DNA from: Brevibacterium sp. UMB1308A | GTDB taxonomy: Bacteria; Actinomycetota; Actinomycetes; Actinomycetales; Brevibacteriaceae | Assembly: GCF_030230605.1 (NCBI RefSeq) | Contig: NZ_JASPDO010000027.1 | Location: 1 to 30,503, forward strand | Reading direction: 5' to 3' | Length of the DNA stretch: 30,503 bases | In this document: positions 1 through 8,273 of the stretch, piece after piece | How the letters are laid out: each line of letters begins with the position of its first letter | Numbering within the stretch: the stretch's first letter is position 1 | Made by a program: the position numbers and the translations under genes | The notes under the pieces: model-generated | The model's database searches: none | What the model was told of the DNA's origin: nothing | Seen by the model: the letters and a program-made list of their open reading frames with translations, nothing else

Positions 1-28
1 TCTTGCGCCGGACCACTCGCTTTTCCAT
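1..28 (-). CDS. 5' end of a divergent gene running off the left edge
   Basis: On the minus strand an ATG at 28-26 is preceded by the purine-rich AGGGAGG at 37-31 and opens a frame reading M-E-K-R-V-V-R-R-K before the window ends. The Shine-Dalgarno to ATG spacing is only 2 bases, which is short; a GTG four codons further in would have about 14. The visible residues are strongly basic. Nothing can be said about function. If real, the gene is divergent from the NlpC/P60-like gene and the two share the spacer 29-275. Confidence 0.3.
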
Positions 29-129
29 TACCTCCCTAGGACGGTGTCGCTGGAAGCTGCTACGACCTCGGGAGTGTCACCCCTCCTTTGAAATTCGAAC
101 GGTAAAGCTCCAGTAAGGGGCTTCTGTGC

Positions 130-209
130 GAGCATTCGGAAACGATGCTGTGCGCTTAAAAGAGAATGAAAATGGGGCCACTTTCGCTACCGAACCACCC
201 CGAATGCTC
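130..209 (+). promoter_or_regulatory. long-range inverted repeat in the leader of the NlpC/P60-like gene
   Basis: GAGCATTCGG at 130-139 is perfectly complementary to CCGAATGCTC at 200-209, closing a 60-base internal segment about 65 bases upstream of the start codon. Such a closing stem could organise a structured 5' leader. Many actinobacterial NlpC/P60 and Rpf genes carry c-di-AMP (ydaO) riboswitches, but I do not see that riboswitch's conserved GGGGGTGAA or ACCCGACAGCT segments, so I do not call one. I found no clear -35/-10 promoter in 1-263. Confidence 0.35.
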
Positions 210-275
210 CAACACCGGCGTAGCGTGATTCACGCCTGGAAATCCCCCCAGGACGTCTAGATTATGGAGAGTGAC

Positions 276-830
276 ATGCTCAAAAAAGATCTAACACGAA
301 CTCTCACACACGGAGCGCTTGCAATCGCAATCGGCGGTGGAAGCCTCCTCGCTGCGACCGGCGCCGCACAGGCAGCAACGCCAGCTGACAACACCTCGGG
401 AACCCCCACACAGGCGCAGGCCGCGGGGCAAGGCATCAGTCGCGACGAAATCATCCAGCGCGCTGAAGACCGCATGGCCAAGGCCCCCTTCTACTCGCAG
501 AAAGACTTCTTTGAGGATTACCGACAGGACTGCTCCGGATTCGTTGCTTACGCATGGAACTCAGGGGCACCAGGTGACGTATCAGGCGGATTCGTTCCAA
601 ACGGTGTCGCCCACAACATTGCCTGGGAAGAACTTCAGCCAGGTGATGCCGTGACCGGGCCAGACCACATTGTGCTGGTCAAGGCCGTGAACCCAGACGG
701 TTCGCTCGAACTGCTCGAACACGGGGGAGGAGCGTCAGGCACAGACGCGCCAAACACCCGCCACGCAACCAAGGACGAACTGACCAGCCAGGGTGTTGGC
801 CAACCAATCCGCTACAACGGAGTCGCCTAG
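276..830 (+). CDS. secreted NlpC/P60-like (CHAP-like) cell-wall hydrolase
   Basis: The product is 184 residues. Residues 1-33 form a Sec signal peptide (KK, hydrophobic core, AQA cleavage site), followed by an Ala/Thr/Pro linker to about residue 55. A compact papain-fold core follows, with the nucleophile Cys86 in D-C-S-G-F and probable catalytic His131 in P-D-H-I-V-L-V. NlpC/P60 and CHAP proteins cleave peptidoglycan peptides outside the membrane. I prefer the ATG at 276 over the ATG at 264 because GGAG (266-269) lies 6 bases before it; the upstream ATG has no ribosome site. The core is about 110 residues with no separate wall-binding domain, so it may act as a small hydrolase or amidase. 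The third polar active-site residue is not certain; His149 is one candidate. A strong hairpin follows at 854. Confidence 0.7.
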   Translation: MLKKDLTRTLTHGALAIAIGGGSLLAATGAAQAATPADNTSGTPTQAQAAGQGISRDEIIQRAEDRMAKAPFYSQKDFFEDYRQDCSGFVAYAWNSGAPGDVSGGFVPNGVAHNIAWEELQPGDAVTGPDHIVLVKAVNPDGSLELLEHGGGASGTDAPNTRHATKDELTSQGVGQPIRYNGVA

Positions 831-853
831 TAGCCAATGTAAGACGCGCACGC

Positions 854-884
854 CTGTGGCCCGACCAAAACGGTCGGGCCACAG
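854..884 (+). terminator. 13-bp stem terminator hairpin
   Basis: CTGTGGCCCGACC (854-866) pairs perfectly with GGTCGGGCCACAG (872-884) around a 5-base AAAAC loop. It sits 24 bases past the stop codon of the NlpC/P60-like gene. No T tract follows, so termination may be weak or factor-assisted. Confidence 0.75.
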
Positions 885-946
885 CTGTGTGTACCCAGCT
901 AGAATTCAGGGCACCGAACTACAATGAAGTATGCGGAAGGAGCAAT

Positions 947-1984
947 ATGGTTCACTGGCGTGAGTTGTGGAAACAAGAGTGTCGCGGACACGTTCCTCGG
1001 TACCGCGTGCTCGTCCCGGGAAGCGTCCCCGAATCAGTTATCGACGTGTGGAAAGCCCGCGGCTACGACCTGAACTCTTCTGTGCTTTCACAGCAGGTAT
1101 TCCCACAGCGCTACAGCCGTAACCTGATCCGCTCCAAGTTGGTGTTCGCAACAACCACCGGCGCAGGTGCCGCCACTACGGGCTTCTTCGGATCAACCGC
1201 GCTTATCGCACTTGCGTTCGCCGACACGGCTGCCATTGCCACCACCTCGGCGTTTACCGGGGTCGCCGCGTTAGCCACAGCCGGCGTGGGCATCTTCACC
1301 GGGAGCCGGTTCTTGCGCGACCCCAAACGGTTGACCGGCAAGCAACTTAAACAAGCACCACACGTCCGGTGGATCACGCCATTCGACTTGGGATACATTC
1401 CTGGCGCCAATGGCCGTGACACCGATGAACAGAGGCTTTTCCACCTCGCGGTGACAATCTCGCAGGCCATTGTGGGCACTCGCGCATGGACACACCCTGC
1501 GCTGGAAGGCCACGTGAGCCGGGTTGATCTGGATTTCGCAGTCGCGTCCATTGGTGAGCGGTTGCGTGAGCTGTACGAACTGCGTCAGAAGCTCGAGAGC
1601 ATTCGGCAACCACACCTGGACGCTCGGATCGATGTGTACCAGCGGAACCTGGCTAAAGCGTTCGCTTCGCTGGCCCGCCGCGTTGAGTCGATGCACGGGT
1701 ACTTGGAACAGTTGCGGAAACTGTCCGTGCAGTTGGTTCAGCTGGACAGCACGGAAGAATCGCGCGAACTGGGTGAACAGGTGCTTGACGTGCTATCGCG
1801 TACCGTCAACGACGACACTGCGCAGAAGCAGTTCAGTGACCTCAACCTCGAAGCTGAGTCACACGCGGATGCGATCCGGGGCATGCTGGGAGAGCTTGAG
1901 GAATCGGTCGAAGAGTTCGATAACTTTGATGACCTGGACCGGAAACTGGCGCAAGCCGAACGCGAAGGCAAAGCGATCAACTGA
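947..1984 (+). CDS. conserved-looking membrane protein with C-terminal coiled coil, unknown function
   Basis: The start chosen is the ATG at 947, with AGGAG (938-942) 4 bases upstream, giving 345 residues; TACAAT at 920-925 may be its -10 box. Residues about 65-120 are a long Ala/Thr/Gly-rich hydrophobic stretch that can form two membrane helices separated by F-A-D. Before it lies an N-terminal segment with a P-G-S-V-P-E motif. After about residue 175 the chain is soluble, highly charged and helical (many L-R-E, L-R-Q-K and E-E-S-V-E-E patterns), predicting a coiled coil to the C terminus. I do not recognise the family. The layout (short cytoplasmic head, membrane hairpin, long coiled coil) would suit a scaffold, but that is inference. 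It converges on def. Confidence 0.75.
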   Translation: MVHWRELWKQECRGHVPRYRVLVPGSVPESVIDVWKARGYDLNSSVLSQQVFPQRYSRNLIRSKLVFATTTGAGAATTGFFGSTALIALAFADTAAIATTSAFTGVAALATAGVGIFTGSRFLRDPKRLTGKQLKQAPHVRWITPFDLGYIPGANGRDTDEQRLFHLAVTISQAIVGTRAWTHPALEGHVSRVDLDFAVASIGERLRELYELRQKLESIRQPHLDARIDVYQRNLAKAFASLARRVESMHGYLEQLRKLSVQLVQLDSTEESRELGEQVLDVLSRTVNDDTAQKQFSDLNLEAESHADAIRGMLGELEESVEEFDNFDDLDRKLAQAEREGKAIN

Positions 1985-2014
1985 AACGGTGCAACGTGAG
2001 CGTGGTCGATCCGG

Positions 2015-2596
2015 TTACTGGCCGTGACCAAACGGGTCGGGGTCGGTGCCGGGAAGCCATGAGTTCCCTGGGACGTTATACCCGTGCTTCTTCTGTTCCT
2101 TCTTCCATCGCTTAGCCCACCTGGTGTCTAACCGGTCCACGTACAGGGTTCCCTGCAAGTGGTCGAATTCGTGCTGCATGATGCGGGCGAACCAGCCTTC
2201 AACACTGAGCGACACCGGTTGGTTGTTCTCATCAACACCGGTGACGGTCACTTTATCGGCCCGTTTCAGCGGGTAGTCCAAAGCCGGAACTGACAAGCAC
2301 CCTTCCGTGTCCTCGCTGGGGTCCGGGTTGGTGGTGGGAACCTTCGACGCCACCAAAACTGGGTTGATGAAAACGCCGCGACGCCTCACACCGGCGACTT
2401 CGTCGTCAGCGTCGTACACGTAAATCTGCTTGCCCACCCCAATTTGTGGTGCAGCCAAACCAACCCCGTTAGACGCTGCGAGGGTTTCATACATGCCAGC
2501 GACCAGTGTGTGGAGCTCATCGCCAAACTCCGTGACAGGGTCAGCTTTTCGGTGCAGAACAGGTTCGCCATAGACAACAATCGGGTGGATAGCCAT
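2015..2596 (-). CDS. def: peptide deformylase
   Basis: This enzyme removes the formyl group from the N-terminal methionine of nascent proteins. All three family motifs are present in the 193-residue product: G-V-G-L-A-A-P-Q (44-51), E-G-C-L-S-V-P (98-104, metal ligand Cys100) and H-E-F-D-H (142-146, metal ligands His142 and His146, catalytic Glu143). The charged C-terminal tail (W-K-K-E-Q-K-K onward) resembles actinobacterial type I deformylases. There is no ribosome site before the ATG, but TATGAT lies exactly 7 bases upstream, so the mRNA is probably leaderless. It is divergent from cysK and convergent with the gene at 947. Confidence 0.95.
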   Translation of the reverse strand: MAIHPIVVYGEPVLHRKADPVTEFGDELHTLVAGMYETLAASNGVGLAAPQIGVGKQIYVYDADDEVAGVRRRGVFINPVLVASKVPTTNPDPSEDTEGCLSVPALDYPLKRADKVTVTGVDENNQPVSLSVEGWFARIMQHEFDHLQGTLYVDRLDTRWAKRWKKEQKKHGYNVPGNSWLPGTDPDPFGHGQ

Positions 2597-2603
2597 GGGT
2601 TAC

Positions 2604-2609
2604 ATCATA
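2604..2609 (-). promoter_or_regulatory. -10 box of a leaderless def promoter
   Basis: Minus-strand TATGAT at 2609-2604 is followed by 7 bases and then the def ATG, so transcription should begin at or next to the start codon. No good -35 box is visible, as is common for actinobacterial promoters of this kind. Confidence 0.5.
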
Positions 2610-2706
2610 GTGCTGAATACATTTCTGCCACCGTGGAATATAGTAGGAAGCTGTTGCGTTACGCATGATGACGCATTAACAACAGCTGAAGCCATTGGCT
2701 GGTGTG

Positions 2707-2775
2707 AAGGACCGCCTGATCACCTCCATGCGCGGTCCGGGTACAAACAGACACCAAAGAAAGGACCGCTGGTGA
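2707..2775 (+). promoter_or_regulatory. cysK leader with two mutually exclusive hairpins and an overlapping uORF
   Basis: GCGGTCC at 2732-2738 can pair with GGACCGC at 2709-2715 or with an identical GGACCGC at 2763-2769, because AAGGACCGC occurs twice (2707-2715 and 2761-2769). The second pairing covers the cysK Shine-Dalgarno AAAGGA (2760-2765); the first frees it. A 15-codon uORF (ATG 2728 to TGA 2775) spans the switch and overlaps the cysK GTG by GTGA, but has no ribosome site of its own. TATAGT at 2639-2644 may be the -10 box, giving a leader of roughly 120 bases. A role in translational control is inferred from base pairing only. Confidence 0.35.
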
Positions 2776-3704
2776 ACATTTACGCGAACGTTTCAGAAGT
2801 CGTTGGCCGCACTCCACTTGTCAAACTTCAGAAGGCCAGTGAAGAAACTGGCGCGGAAATCGTTGGAAAGCTCGAATTTTACAACCCTGCCAACTCGGTG
2901 AAAGACCGCATTGGGGTTGCCATGATCGACGCCGCTGAAAAGTCAGGCGAACTGCGCGAAGGCGGAACAATCGTCGAAGCAACCAGCGGAAACACCGGAA
3001 TCGCCCTGGCCATGGTCGGAGCTTCACGCGGATACCGTGTAGTCCTCACAATGCCAGAATCCATGTCGAAAGAACGTCGCGCCCTGCTTCGTGCATTCGG
3101 TGCTGAACTCGTTCTCACCCCCAAGGCCGACGGCATGAAGGGTGCTGTCGCAAAGGCTGAAGAAATCGGCTCACAAGACAACGCGGTTCTGGTTCGCCAG
3201 TTCGAAAACGAAGCCAATGCACAGGTCCACCGCGACACCACCGCGCAGGAAATCCTCAACGACACCGACGGCGAAGTCGACATCTTCGTTGCCGGAATCG
3301 GAACCGGCGGAACCATCACCGGTGTGGGCGAAGTCCTCAAAGAAAAGAACAAGGACGTCCAGGTCGTTGCCGTAGAACCAGCCGCTTCGCCACTCCTGTC
3401 AGAAGGTAAGGCTGGCCCACACGCCATCCAGGGAATCGGTGCAAACTTCATTCCAGGTGTCCTCAACCGCGACATCATCGACGAAGTTGTCACCGTTGAA
3501 AACGAAGTAGCGCTTGAAACCGCACGCGAAACCGCAAAAGCTGAAGGTCTGCTCGTGGGAATCTCCTCCGGTGCAGCCATCAACGCCGCCAAGCGGGTTG
3601 CCGCACGCCCAGAAAACAAGGGCAAGCGCGTCGTTGTCATCATTCCATCGTTCGGTGAACGCTACCTGTCCACTCCACTGTTCGCGGAGTACATGGACGC
3701 ATGA
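2772..3704 (+). CDS. cysK: cysteine synthase A (O-acetylserine sulfhydrylase)
   Basis: This PLP enzyme makes L-cysteine from O-acetylserine and sulfide in the cytoplasm. With the GTG start at 2772 (AAGGA 6 bases upstream) the product is 310 residues, the usual family length; an in-frame ATG at 2595 would add about 59 residues of non-homologous leader. The PLP lysine is Lys44 in N-S-V-K-D-R, the substrate loop is T-S-G-N-T-G (71-76), and the glycine-rich phosphate loop is G-T-G-G-T-I-T-G near residue 178. The next gene, cysE, overlaps its stop by ATGA, so substrate-producing and substrate-consuming enzymes are translationally coupled. Confidence 0.95.
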   Translation: MNIYANVSEVVGRTPLVKLQKASEETGAEIVGKLEFYNPANSVKDRIGVAMIDAAEKSGELREGGTIVEATSGNTGIALAMVGASRGYRVVLTMPESMSKERRALLRAFGAELVLTPKADGMKGAVAKAEEIGSQDNAVLVRQFENEANAQVHRDTTAQEILNDTDGEVDIFVAGIGTGGTITGVGEVLKEKNKDVQVVAVEPAASPLLSEGKAGPHAIQGIGANFIPGVLNRDIIDEVVTVENEVALETARETAKAEGLLVGISSGAAINAAKRVAARPENKGKRVVVIIPSFGERYLSTPLFAEYMDA

Positions 3705-4357
3705 GTTTTCTCAAGAAACTCGCCGTGATGGCCGGGGTAGGGGCAGCGGTAGTTGCTGCCACCTCGGCCACCACAGTGGGCAAGCGCGCCCGCGCTGCCC
3801 TACGCGAAGACCTGGACACCGCCCGCAGGCGCGACCCTGCCGTGCGTAGCGACTTCGTCACCGCGGTCAGCTACCCGGGCCTGCACGCCGTGTGGGCCTA
3901 CCGCGGGTTGCACGAACTCAACAAAATGCCAGGCGGTGAAGTGCCCGCGCGGATCCTGTCCCAAGCCGTGCGCACCCTGACCGGGGTTGAGATCCACCCG
4001 GCGGCAAAGATCGGGCGTAGGTTCTTCATCGACCACGCCGATGGGATCGTGGTGGGGGCCACTGCTGAGATCGGCGACGACGTCATGCTGTACCAGCAGG
4101 TCACGCTGGGCGGCACCTCCATGGAACAGACCAAACGCCACCCCACGCTTGGGAACAACGTGCTGGTGGGGGCCGGGGCGAAGATCCTGGGGCCCATCAC
4201 CGTAGGCGACGGCGCTTCCGTAGGTGCCAACGCGGTTGTGGTCAAGGACGTGCCCGCCAACCACGTGGCCGTCGGCGTTCCCGCCAAGAACCGCGCACCC
4301 AAGGGGACCGACACTCCCCAGAACCACGTGCTCGAGGACCCCGCCATCTGGATTTGA
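3701..4357 (+). CDS. cysE: serine O-acetyltransferase
   Basis: It acetylates L-serine with acetyl-CoA to give O-acetylserine, the CysK substrate. The ATG at 3701 overlaps the cysK stop. The product is 218 residues. The C-terminal half shows left-handed beta-helix hexapeptides ([34 protein letters not shown]). His112 in I-D-H-A-D-G is the catalytic base, and G-G-T-S-M-E lies in the substrate region. The first 25 residues are hydrophobic and Ala-rich, longer than in minimal EpsC-type enzymes; this could be a membrane anchor or only a helix. CysE and CysK usually form the cysteine synthase complex. Confidence 0.93.
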   Translation: MSFLKKLAVMAGVGAAVVAATSATTVGKRARAALREDLDTARRRDPAVRSDFVTAVSYPGLHAVWAYRGLHELNKMPGGEVPARILSQAVRTLTGVEIHPAAKIGRRFFIDHADGIVVGATAEIGDDVMLYQQVTLGGTSMEQTKRHPTLGNNVLVGAGAKILGPITVGDGASVGANAVVVKDVPANHVAVGVPAKNRAPKGTDTPQNHVLEDPAIWI

Positions 4358-4416
4358 GCGGGGCGAAGTTGGCCCGCCCTGGGGTACCTGTCCAAGCGAC
4401 GCACTGACTCTAAAAC

Positions 4417-4458
4417 ACGCACACCCATCTACACTGTCTCGAGGAGGTGGGTGTGCGT
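4417..4458 (+). promoter_or_regulatory. inverted repeat spanning the start of the DUF998-like gene
   Basis: ACGCACACCCA (4417-4427) is perfectly complementary to TGGGTGTGCGT (4448-4458). In RNA the start codon at 4453 would be in the stem and the Shine-Dalgarno GAGGAGG (4441-4447) in the loop. TACACT at 4430-4435 inside the repeat could be a -10 box, in which case the repeat would act as a DNA operator instead. It could also serve as the cysKE terminator, although no T tract is present. Confidence 0.5.
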
Positions 4459-5106
4459 TTCATCGTTGTGGCAGTCCTGTTCACGTTGAGCTATTCGACG
4501 TGGACGGTTCTTTTGGCGATCGACCCGCAGCTGGACGTGTTGCATTCGTTCGTATCCGAATACGCAGTGTGGGGCAGGCCCGGTGCCGTGCTGATTCGCG
4601 TGGGCGACGCGGTGGCCGGTCTGCTCCTGGTGGTTCTGGGCGTGTTCCTGCGCAGACGGCACGCGCTGTCGCTCATGCTGTGCGCCGGTTTGGTTGTGGC
4701 CGGTGCGGCCACGGTGGGGGACACCTTGCTTTCGTATGAATGTGCACCCAGTCTGAGTGAAGAATGTGCCGCCGCCGAGGTCGCAGGCACCGTGGGTCTT
4801 GCCCATCAGTTGCACTCGGTGACCTCGGCCCTGGTGGGCTTTGGGTTCGCTGGGGCCGTGATTGCCGACATTGTCATGTTGGTGCGCTCCGGGCGGAGTT
4901 TTGCGAGCTTGCCTGTTGTTCTCAACGTTGCATTGTTGGTTTTGCTGGGAGTCAGTGGGGTTTTGGCGCTGGTTCCGCATGTGGGTTGGGCAGGTGCCGT
5001 GCAGAGGCTGTCGCTGGTGTTGATATGCGCGTGGGTGGTTGTGCTTAGCGTGCGCCACGCCCGTATGCGGAGCGGGACGTTGAACGCTCAGCACGTGGAC
5101 GCGTGA
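4453..5106 (+). CDS. DUF998-like integral membrane protein
   Basis: The product is about 217 residues, almost entirely membrane segments: I count six hydrophobic helices. Between helices 1 and 2 it has the D-V-L-H-S-F-V-S-E-Y-A-V motif, and a G-D-T-L-L-S-Y-E-C segment with several acidic residues. This helix pattern and the S-E-Y motif resemble DUF998 proteins, whose function is not established. A GTG at 4453 with GAGGAGG 5 bases upstream is preferred to the GTG at 4447, which overlaps the ribosome site. Family assignment is moderate. Confidence 0.65.
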   Translation: MRFIVVAVLFTLSYSTWTVLLAIDPQLDVLHSFVSEYAVWGRPGAVLIRVGDAVAGLLLVVLGVFLRRRHALSLMLCAGLVVAGAATVGDTLLSYECAPSLSEECAAAEVAGTVGLAHQLHSVTSALVGFGFAGAVIADIVMLVRSGRSFASLPVVLNVALLVLLGVSGVLALVPHVGWAGAVQRLSLVLICAWVVVLSVRHARMRSGTLNAQHVDA

Positions 5107-5131
5107 TTGTGTGGGCCTTGACACGCCTGCA

Positions 5132-5137
5132 CATAAT
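5132..5137 (+). promoter_or_regulatory. -10 box of a probable leaderless promoter (dehydrogenase)
   Basis: CATAAT is followed by 6 bases and then the ATG at 5144, with no ribosome site between. A TTGACA at 5118-5123 is only 8 bases upstream and wrongly spaced to be its -35 box. Confidence 0.4.
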
Positions 5138-5143
5138 GGAAAC

Positions 5144-6097
5144 ATGTCGACACTGGATATTCGCACAATCGCTTTCCCCGACCCTGACATTTTGGCCAAA
5201 GTAGATGGACGCATCACCGATCACCAGCAGACTGGAATTGAGTTTGTTGTGTGGTCGGCAGAAAACCCCACGGTAGAAGTGAACCGCGCGGCCATCGACG
5301 CGATCATCCTGCCCTACATTGACGCTCAGCCCACCGTGGACCGGCTGGGGGAGTTGCCAAACCTGAAGCTCGTACAGACGCAGACCACCGGGTACGACCT
5401 GGTCGCAGACCTGGTGGGCACGAACACCACGGTGGCGACCGCCTCGGGCGTCCACGCTGCCGCCACAGCGGAACTGGCCGTGGGCCTCGCACTGGCCAGC
5501 CTGCGCGGAATCGATACAGCGGTACGCAGCATGGCTTCGAGGTCGTGGAACCACGCGCGTATGCGTTCGTTGGCTGACCGGCGCGTCATGATTCTGGGTG
5601 CCGGTGGGATCGGTGAAGCGATCCGCCAGCGTCTGGTCCCATTTGAAGCGCACATCACGCGCGTGGCCTCGCACGCTCGCACGGATGAGCACGGGCGTAT
5701 CTACGGGCCGGAAGACCTGCCTAAACTGTTGCCACACACCGAGGTCGTTATTGCGGTAACCCCGCTCACCAAGCAGACCGAAAAGCTCATTGACGCGGAG
5801 TTCCTCAGCCAGCTACCGGACAACGCGCTGGTGGTAAACGTGGGGCGTGGCAAGGTTGTCGACACTGACGCTTTGGTCGCCGAACTGCGTGCAGGGCGCC
5901 TGTCTGCGGCACTCGACGTGGTCGACCCCGAACCCCTGCCACACGAACACCCACTGTGGGGGACCCCAAATACCCTCATCACACCGCACGTGGGAGGGGA
6001 TACCTCGGCGTTTGAACCCCGTATTGAACAGATGCTCACGGAACAGGTTCGCCGAATCATCGCAGGCGAGCCACTCATCAACGTCGTTGAGGGGTGA
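5144..6097 (+). CDS. NAD-dependent D-isomer-specific 2-hydroxyacid dehydrogenase
   Basis: The product is 317 residues with the two-domain fold of phosphoglycerate, glyoxylate and D-lactate dehydrogenases. The nucleotide-binding loop G-A-G-G-I-G is at 152-157. The catalytic set is Arg235 (N-V-G-R-G), Glu263 (D-V-V-D-P-E-P) and His282 (P-H-V-G-G-D). There is no C-terminal ACT domain, so it is not a full-length SerA. The exact 2-ketoacid cannot be read from sequence; the active-site region T-Q-T-T-G-Y-D (78-84) is typical of uncharacterised members. The ATG at 5144 was chosen because upstream codons lack a ribosome site and a -10 box sits 6 bases before it. A strong hairpin follows immediately. 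Confidence 0.85.
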   Translation: MSTLDIRTIAFPDPDILAKVDGRITDHQQTGIEFVVWSAENPTVEVNRAAIDAIILPYIDAQPTVDRLGELPNLKLVQTQTTGYDLVADLVGTNTTVATASGVHAAATAELAVGLALASLRGIDTAVRSMASRSWNHARMRSLADRRVMILGAGGIGEAIRQRLVPFEAHITRVASHARTDEHGRIYGPEDLPKLLPHTEVVIAVTPLTKQTEKLIDAEFLSQLPDNALVVNVGRGKVVDTDALVAELRAGRLSAALDVVDPEPLPHEHPLWGTPNTLITPHVGGDTSAFEPRIEQMLTEQVRRIIAGEPLINVVEG

Positions 6098-6135
6098 GCT
6101 CAGGCGCGCTGGGTGATGGCCCGGCGCGCCTGAGC
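6098..6135 (+). terminator. 12-bp stem terminator hairpin
   Basis: GCTCAGGCGCGC (6098-6109) pairs perfectly with GCGCGCCTGAGC (6124-6135) around a 14-base loop. It begins directly after the dehydrogenase stop codon. No T tract follows. Confidence 0.7.
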
Positions 6136-6192
6136 GCCGGCCCCGCCCATACCACATGGTGGGGCAATAAATGAGACGCGCGGCACCCGGGC

Positions 6193-6198
6193 TAGACT
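6193..6198 (+). promoter_or_regulatory. -10 box of a probable leaderless ilvD promoter
   Basis: TAGACT is followed by 6 bases and then the ilvD ATG at 6205, with no Shine-Dalgarno between them. Confidence 0.45.
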
Positions 6199-6204
6199 TC
6201 AGGC

Positions 6205-7914
6205 ATGAGTGCTTCAGATAACAAAGTAGACATCAAGCCACGGTCCCGCGACGTCACCGACGGCCTGGAACGAGCCGCTGCGCGAGGCATGTTGCGCGCC
6301 GTGGGAATGGGCGACGACGACTGGGATAAGCCCCAGATCGGTGTGGCGAGTTCATGGAACGAAATCACCCCGTGCAACCTGTCACTGGAACGGCTGGCCG
6401 GGTTCGCTAAAGAAGGCGTGCACGCCGGTGGGGGATACCCGCTGGAGTTCGGCACGATTTCGGTGTCCGACGGCATCTCCATGGGGCATGAAGGCATGCA
6501 CTATTCGCTGGTGTCGCGTGAAATCATCGCCGACTCGGTAGAGACCGTGTTTGGTGCTGAACGCCTGGACGGTTCAGTGTTGCTGGCCGGGTGTGACAAG
6601 TCGATTCCCGGAATGCTCATGGCGGCTGCACGCCTGGGCCTGTCCAGCGTGTTCCTGTACAACGGTTCGATCATGCCGGGTACGGCCAAACTTTCGGACG
6701 GAACGGAAAAAGAAGTCACGCTCATCGACGCATTCGAAGCGGTGGGTGCGTGCCGTGCAGGCAAGATGACCGAGGCCGACGTCGACGCGATTGAACGCGC
6801 CGTGTGCCCTGGTGAGGGTGCGTGCGGTGGTATGTACACCGCTAACACCATGGCCAGTGCCGCTGAAGCGCTGGGCTTGTCCCTGCCGGGTTCAGCCGCC
6901 CCGCCTGCGATCCACCGGAACCGCAACGTGTTTGCGCGTCAATCCGGCGAGGCCGTTGTGGAGCTTCTGCGCAAGGGCATCACCACGCTCGACATCCTCA
7001 CACGTGAAGCATTTGAAAACGCGATCTCTGTGGTCATGGCCTTTGGTGGGTCCACCAACGCGGTGCTGCACCTGCTGGCGATCGCCCACGAAGCCGGGGT
7101 GGAGCTCAGCCTGGATGACTTCAACCGGATCGGCGACAAGGTGCCTCACCTGGGTAACGTAAAGCCGTTTGGTGAGTACGTCATGAACGACGTGTTCAAG
7201 ATTGGCGGCGTGCCAGTTGTCATGAAGGCCCTGCTGGACGCGGGACTGCTGCACGGTGACGCACTGACGGTGACGGGTAAGACGGTTGCTGAAAACCTCG
7301 AGTCGATCAACCCACCTGACCCGGACGGCAAGATCCTGCGGGCGCTGAACAACCCGATTCACGCCACCGGTGGGTTGGCCGTGTTGAAAGGTTCGCTGGC
7401 CCCTGAAGGTGCGATCGTGAAGTCGGCTGGGTTCGACGCCGAGGTGTTCGAAGGTACCGCTCGCGTGTTCGACCAGGAGCAGCCCGCGATGGACGCTGTG
7501 CTTAACGGTGAACTCAAGGCTGGCGATGTGATTGTGATCCGCTATGAGGGTCCCAAGGGTGGCCCGGGTATGCGTGAAATGTTGGCGATCACGGGCGCCA
7601 TCAAGGGTGCAGGGATCGGCAAGGATGTGCTGCTGATTACGGACGGTAGGTTCTCGGGTGGGTCCACTGGACTGTGTATTGGGCACGTGGCTCCCGAGGC
7701 GGTCGACGGTGGTCCTATCGCGTTCGTGAAGGACGGGGATAAGATCCGCGTTGATATTGCTGCGCGCACGATCGAACTTGACGTGAGCGAAGAGGAGTTG
7801 GCCGAGCGGAAGAAGTCGTGGGTGATTCCGGAGAACCCACGCCTGCACGGTGTGCTGGGCAAGTACGCCAAGCTGGTGCGCTCAGCTGCATTTGGAGCCG
7901 TCACGACGGACTGA
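6205..7914 (+). CDS. ilvD: dihydroxyacid dehydratase
   Basis: It dehydrates 2,3-dihydroxy-isovalerate and -methylvalerate, the third common step of valine and isoleucine synthesis. The product is 569 residues. Iron-sulfur ligand cysteines are Cys57 (T-P-C-N-L), Cys130 (G-C-D-K-S-I-P-G-M) and Cys207 ([11 protein letters not shown]), as in the [2Fe-2S] group of the IlvD/Edd family. Further family motifs are [10 protein letters not shown] near residue 280 and [10 protein letters not shown] near residue 480. It stands apart from ilvBNC at 22-25 kb, with its own leaderless promoter. Its last ~11 codons and downstream spacer have a diverged second copy at 11574-11670. Confidence 0.95.
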   Translation: MSASDNKVDIKPRSRDVTDGLERAAARGMLRAVGMGDDDWDKPQIGVASSWNEITPCNLSLERLAGFAKEGVHAGGGYPLEFGTISVSDGISMGHEGMHYSLVSREIIADSVETVFGAERLDGSVLLAGCDKSIPGMLMAAARLGLSSVFLYNGSIMPGTAKLSDGTEKEVTLIDAFEAVGACRAGKMTEADVDAIERAVCPGEGACGGMYTANTMASAAEALGLSLPGSAAPPAIHRNRNVFARQSGEAVVELLRKGITTLDILTREAFENAISVVMAFGGSTNAVLHLLAIAHEAGVELSLDDFNRIGDKVPHLGNVKPFGEYVMNDVFKIGGVPVVMKALLDAGLLHGDALTVTGKTVAENLESINPPDPDGKILRALNNPIHATGGLAVLKGSLAPEGAIVKSAGFDAEVFEGTARVFDQEQPAMDAVLNGELKAGDVIVIRYEGPKGGPGMREMLAITGAIKGAGIGKDVLLITDGRFSGGSTGLCIGHVAPEAVDGGPIAFVKDGDKIRVDIAARTIELDVSEEELAERKKSWVIPENPRLHGVLGKYAKLVRSAAFGAVTTD

Positions 7915-7970
7915 GTCGCGCAGGGGTGCGTTAAGTACGCGCCCGAGGTGCCTGCCGGGCGCCGCTGGGA
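7894..7970 (+). repeat. ilvD 3' end and spacer, left copy of a direct repeat
   Basis: 7894-7920 (the last six ilvD codons, the stop and six more bases) matches 11595-11621 at 24 of 27 bases. 7941-7958 matches 11645-11662 at about 16 of 18 bases, around the core CCGAGGTGCC. The segments between align less well, with small gaps. The two copies bracket the iron-box operon. Confidence 0.7.
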
Positions 7971-7982
7971 ACTCAAATAAGT

Positions 7983-8016
7983 GAAAGGGGCACAGGTGTC
8001 TACCTGTGCCCCTTTC
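7983..8016 (+). terminator. 15-bp stem terminator after ilvD
   Basis: GAAAGGGGCACAGGT (7983-7997) pairs perfectly with ACCTGTGCCCCTTTC (8002-8016) around a GTCT tetraloop. It is the strongest hairpin of the region and should end ilvD transcription before the iron-regulated promoter. Confidence 0.85.
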
Positions 8017-8134
8017 GTATGCCGTGAAACCTCGCAACCCAGCCGTTGTCCGGCATTGGGGTCGTTGTGGCGTGCGCCCTGGGGAAGGAAAGGAGGTTTT
8101 GATTCTGATCGGTGAAAGTTGGACGTCTGGCCAG

Positions 8135-8200
8135 TTGAAAGTTCACTCACAATGACCTTAGGTAATGCTAACCTCATTAGGGTAGGAAAACCTAGCCTAA
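8135..8200 (+). promoter_or_regulatory. iron-regulated promoter with two DtxR/IdeR boxes
   Basis: Box 1 (8158-8176), TTAGGTAATGCTAACCTCA, matches 16 of 19 positions of the DtxR/IdeR consensus TTAGGTTAGSCTAACCTAA. Box 2 (8182-8200), GTAGGAAAACCTAGCCTAA, matches 14 of 19. TTGAAA at 8135-8140 could be the -35 box; with 17-base spacing the -10 region would fall on box 1. A DtxR-type repressor with iron bound would then block polymerase, so expression is expected when iron is scarce. Consensus matching was done by eye. The rest of 8017-8134 shows no gene. Confidence 0.75.
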
Positions 8201-8273
8201 TGATTCGGAGCTCTCTGTCGGCGGCTGACACATCGGCGGGCGACTGAACAGGGGCACTTACAGAAAGCAGTAC

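Noticed and set aside
1..275. c-di-AMP (ydaO) riboswitch upstream of the NlpC/P60-like gene
   Set aside because: Common in this gene context, but the conserved core segments are not present.
2595..2771. Longer cysK starting at ATG 2595
   Set aside because: It would add about 59 residues with no family similarity, overlap the def start and lack a ribosome site; the GTG at 2772 gives the usual length and has AAGGA.
4645..5737. Long minus-strand frames across the DUF998-like and dehydrogenase genes
   Set aside because: Antisense shadows of high-GC coding sequence; the plus-strand genes have family motifs and these do not.
8113..8124. TGAAAGTTGGAC identical to part of the IS3-like end at 30439-30450, upstream of the iron boxes
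   Set aside because: A single 12-base match between two places in 30 kb is expected by chance; the flanking bases do not match the rest of the terminal repeat, so I do not call a solo IS end.
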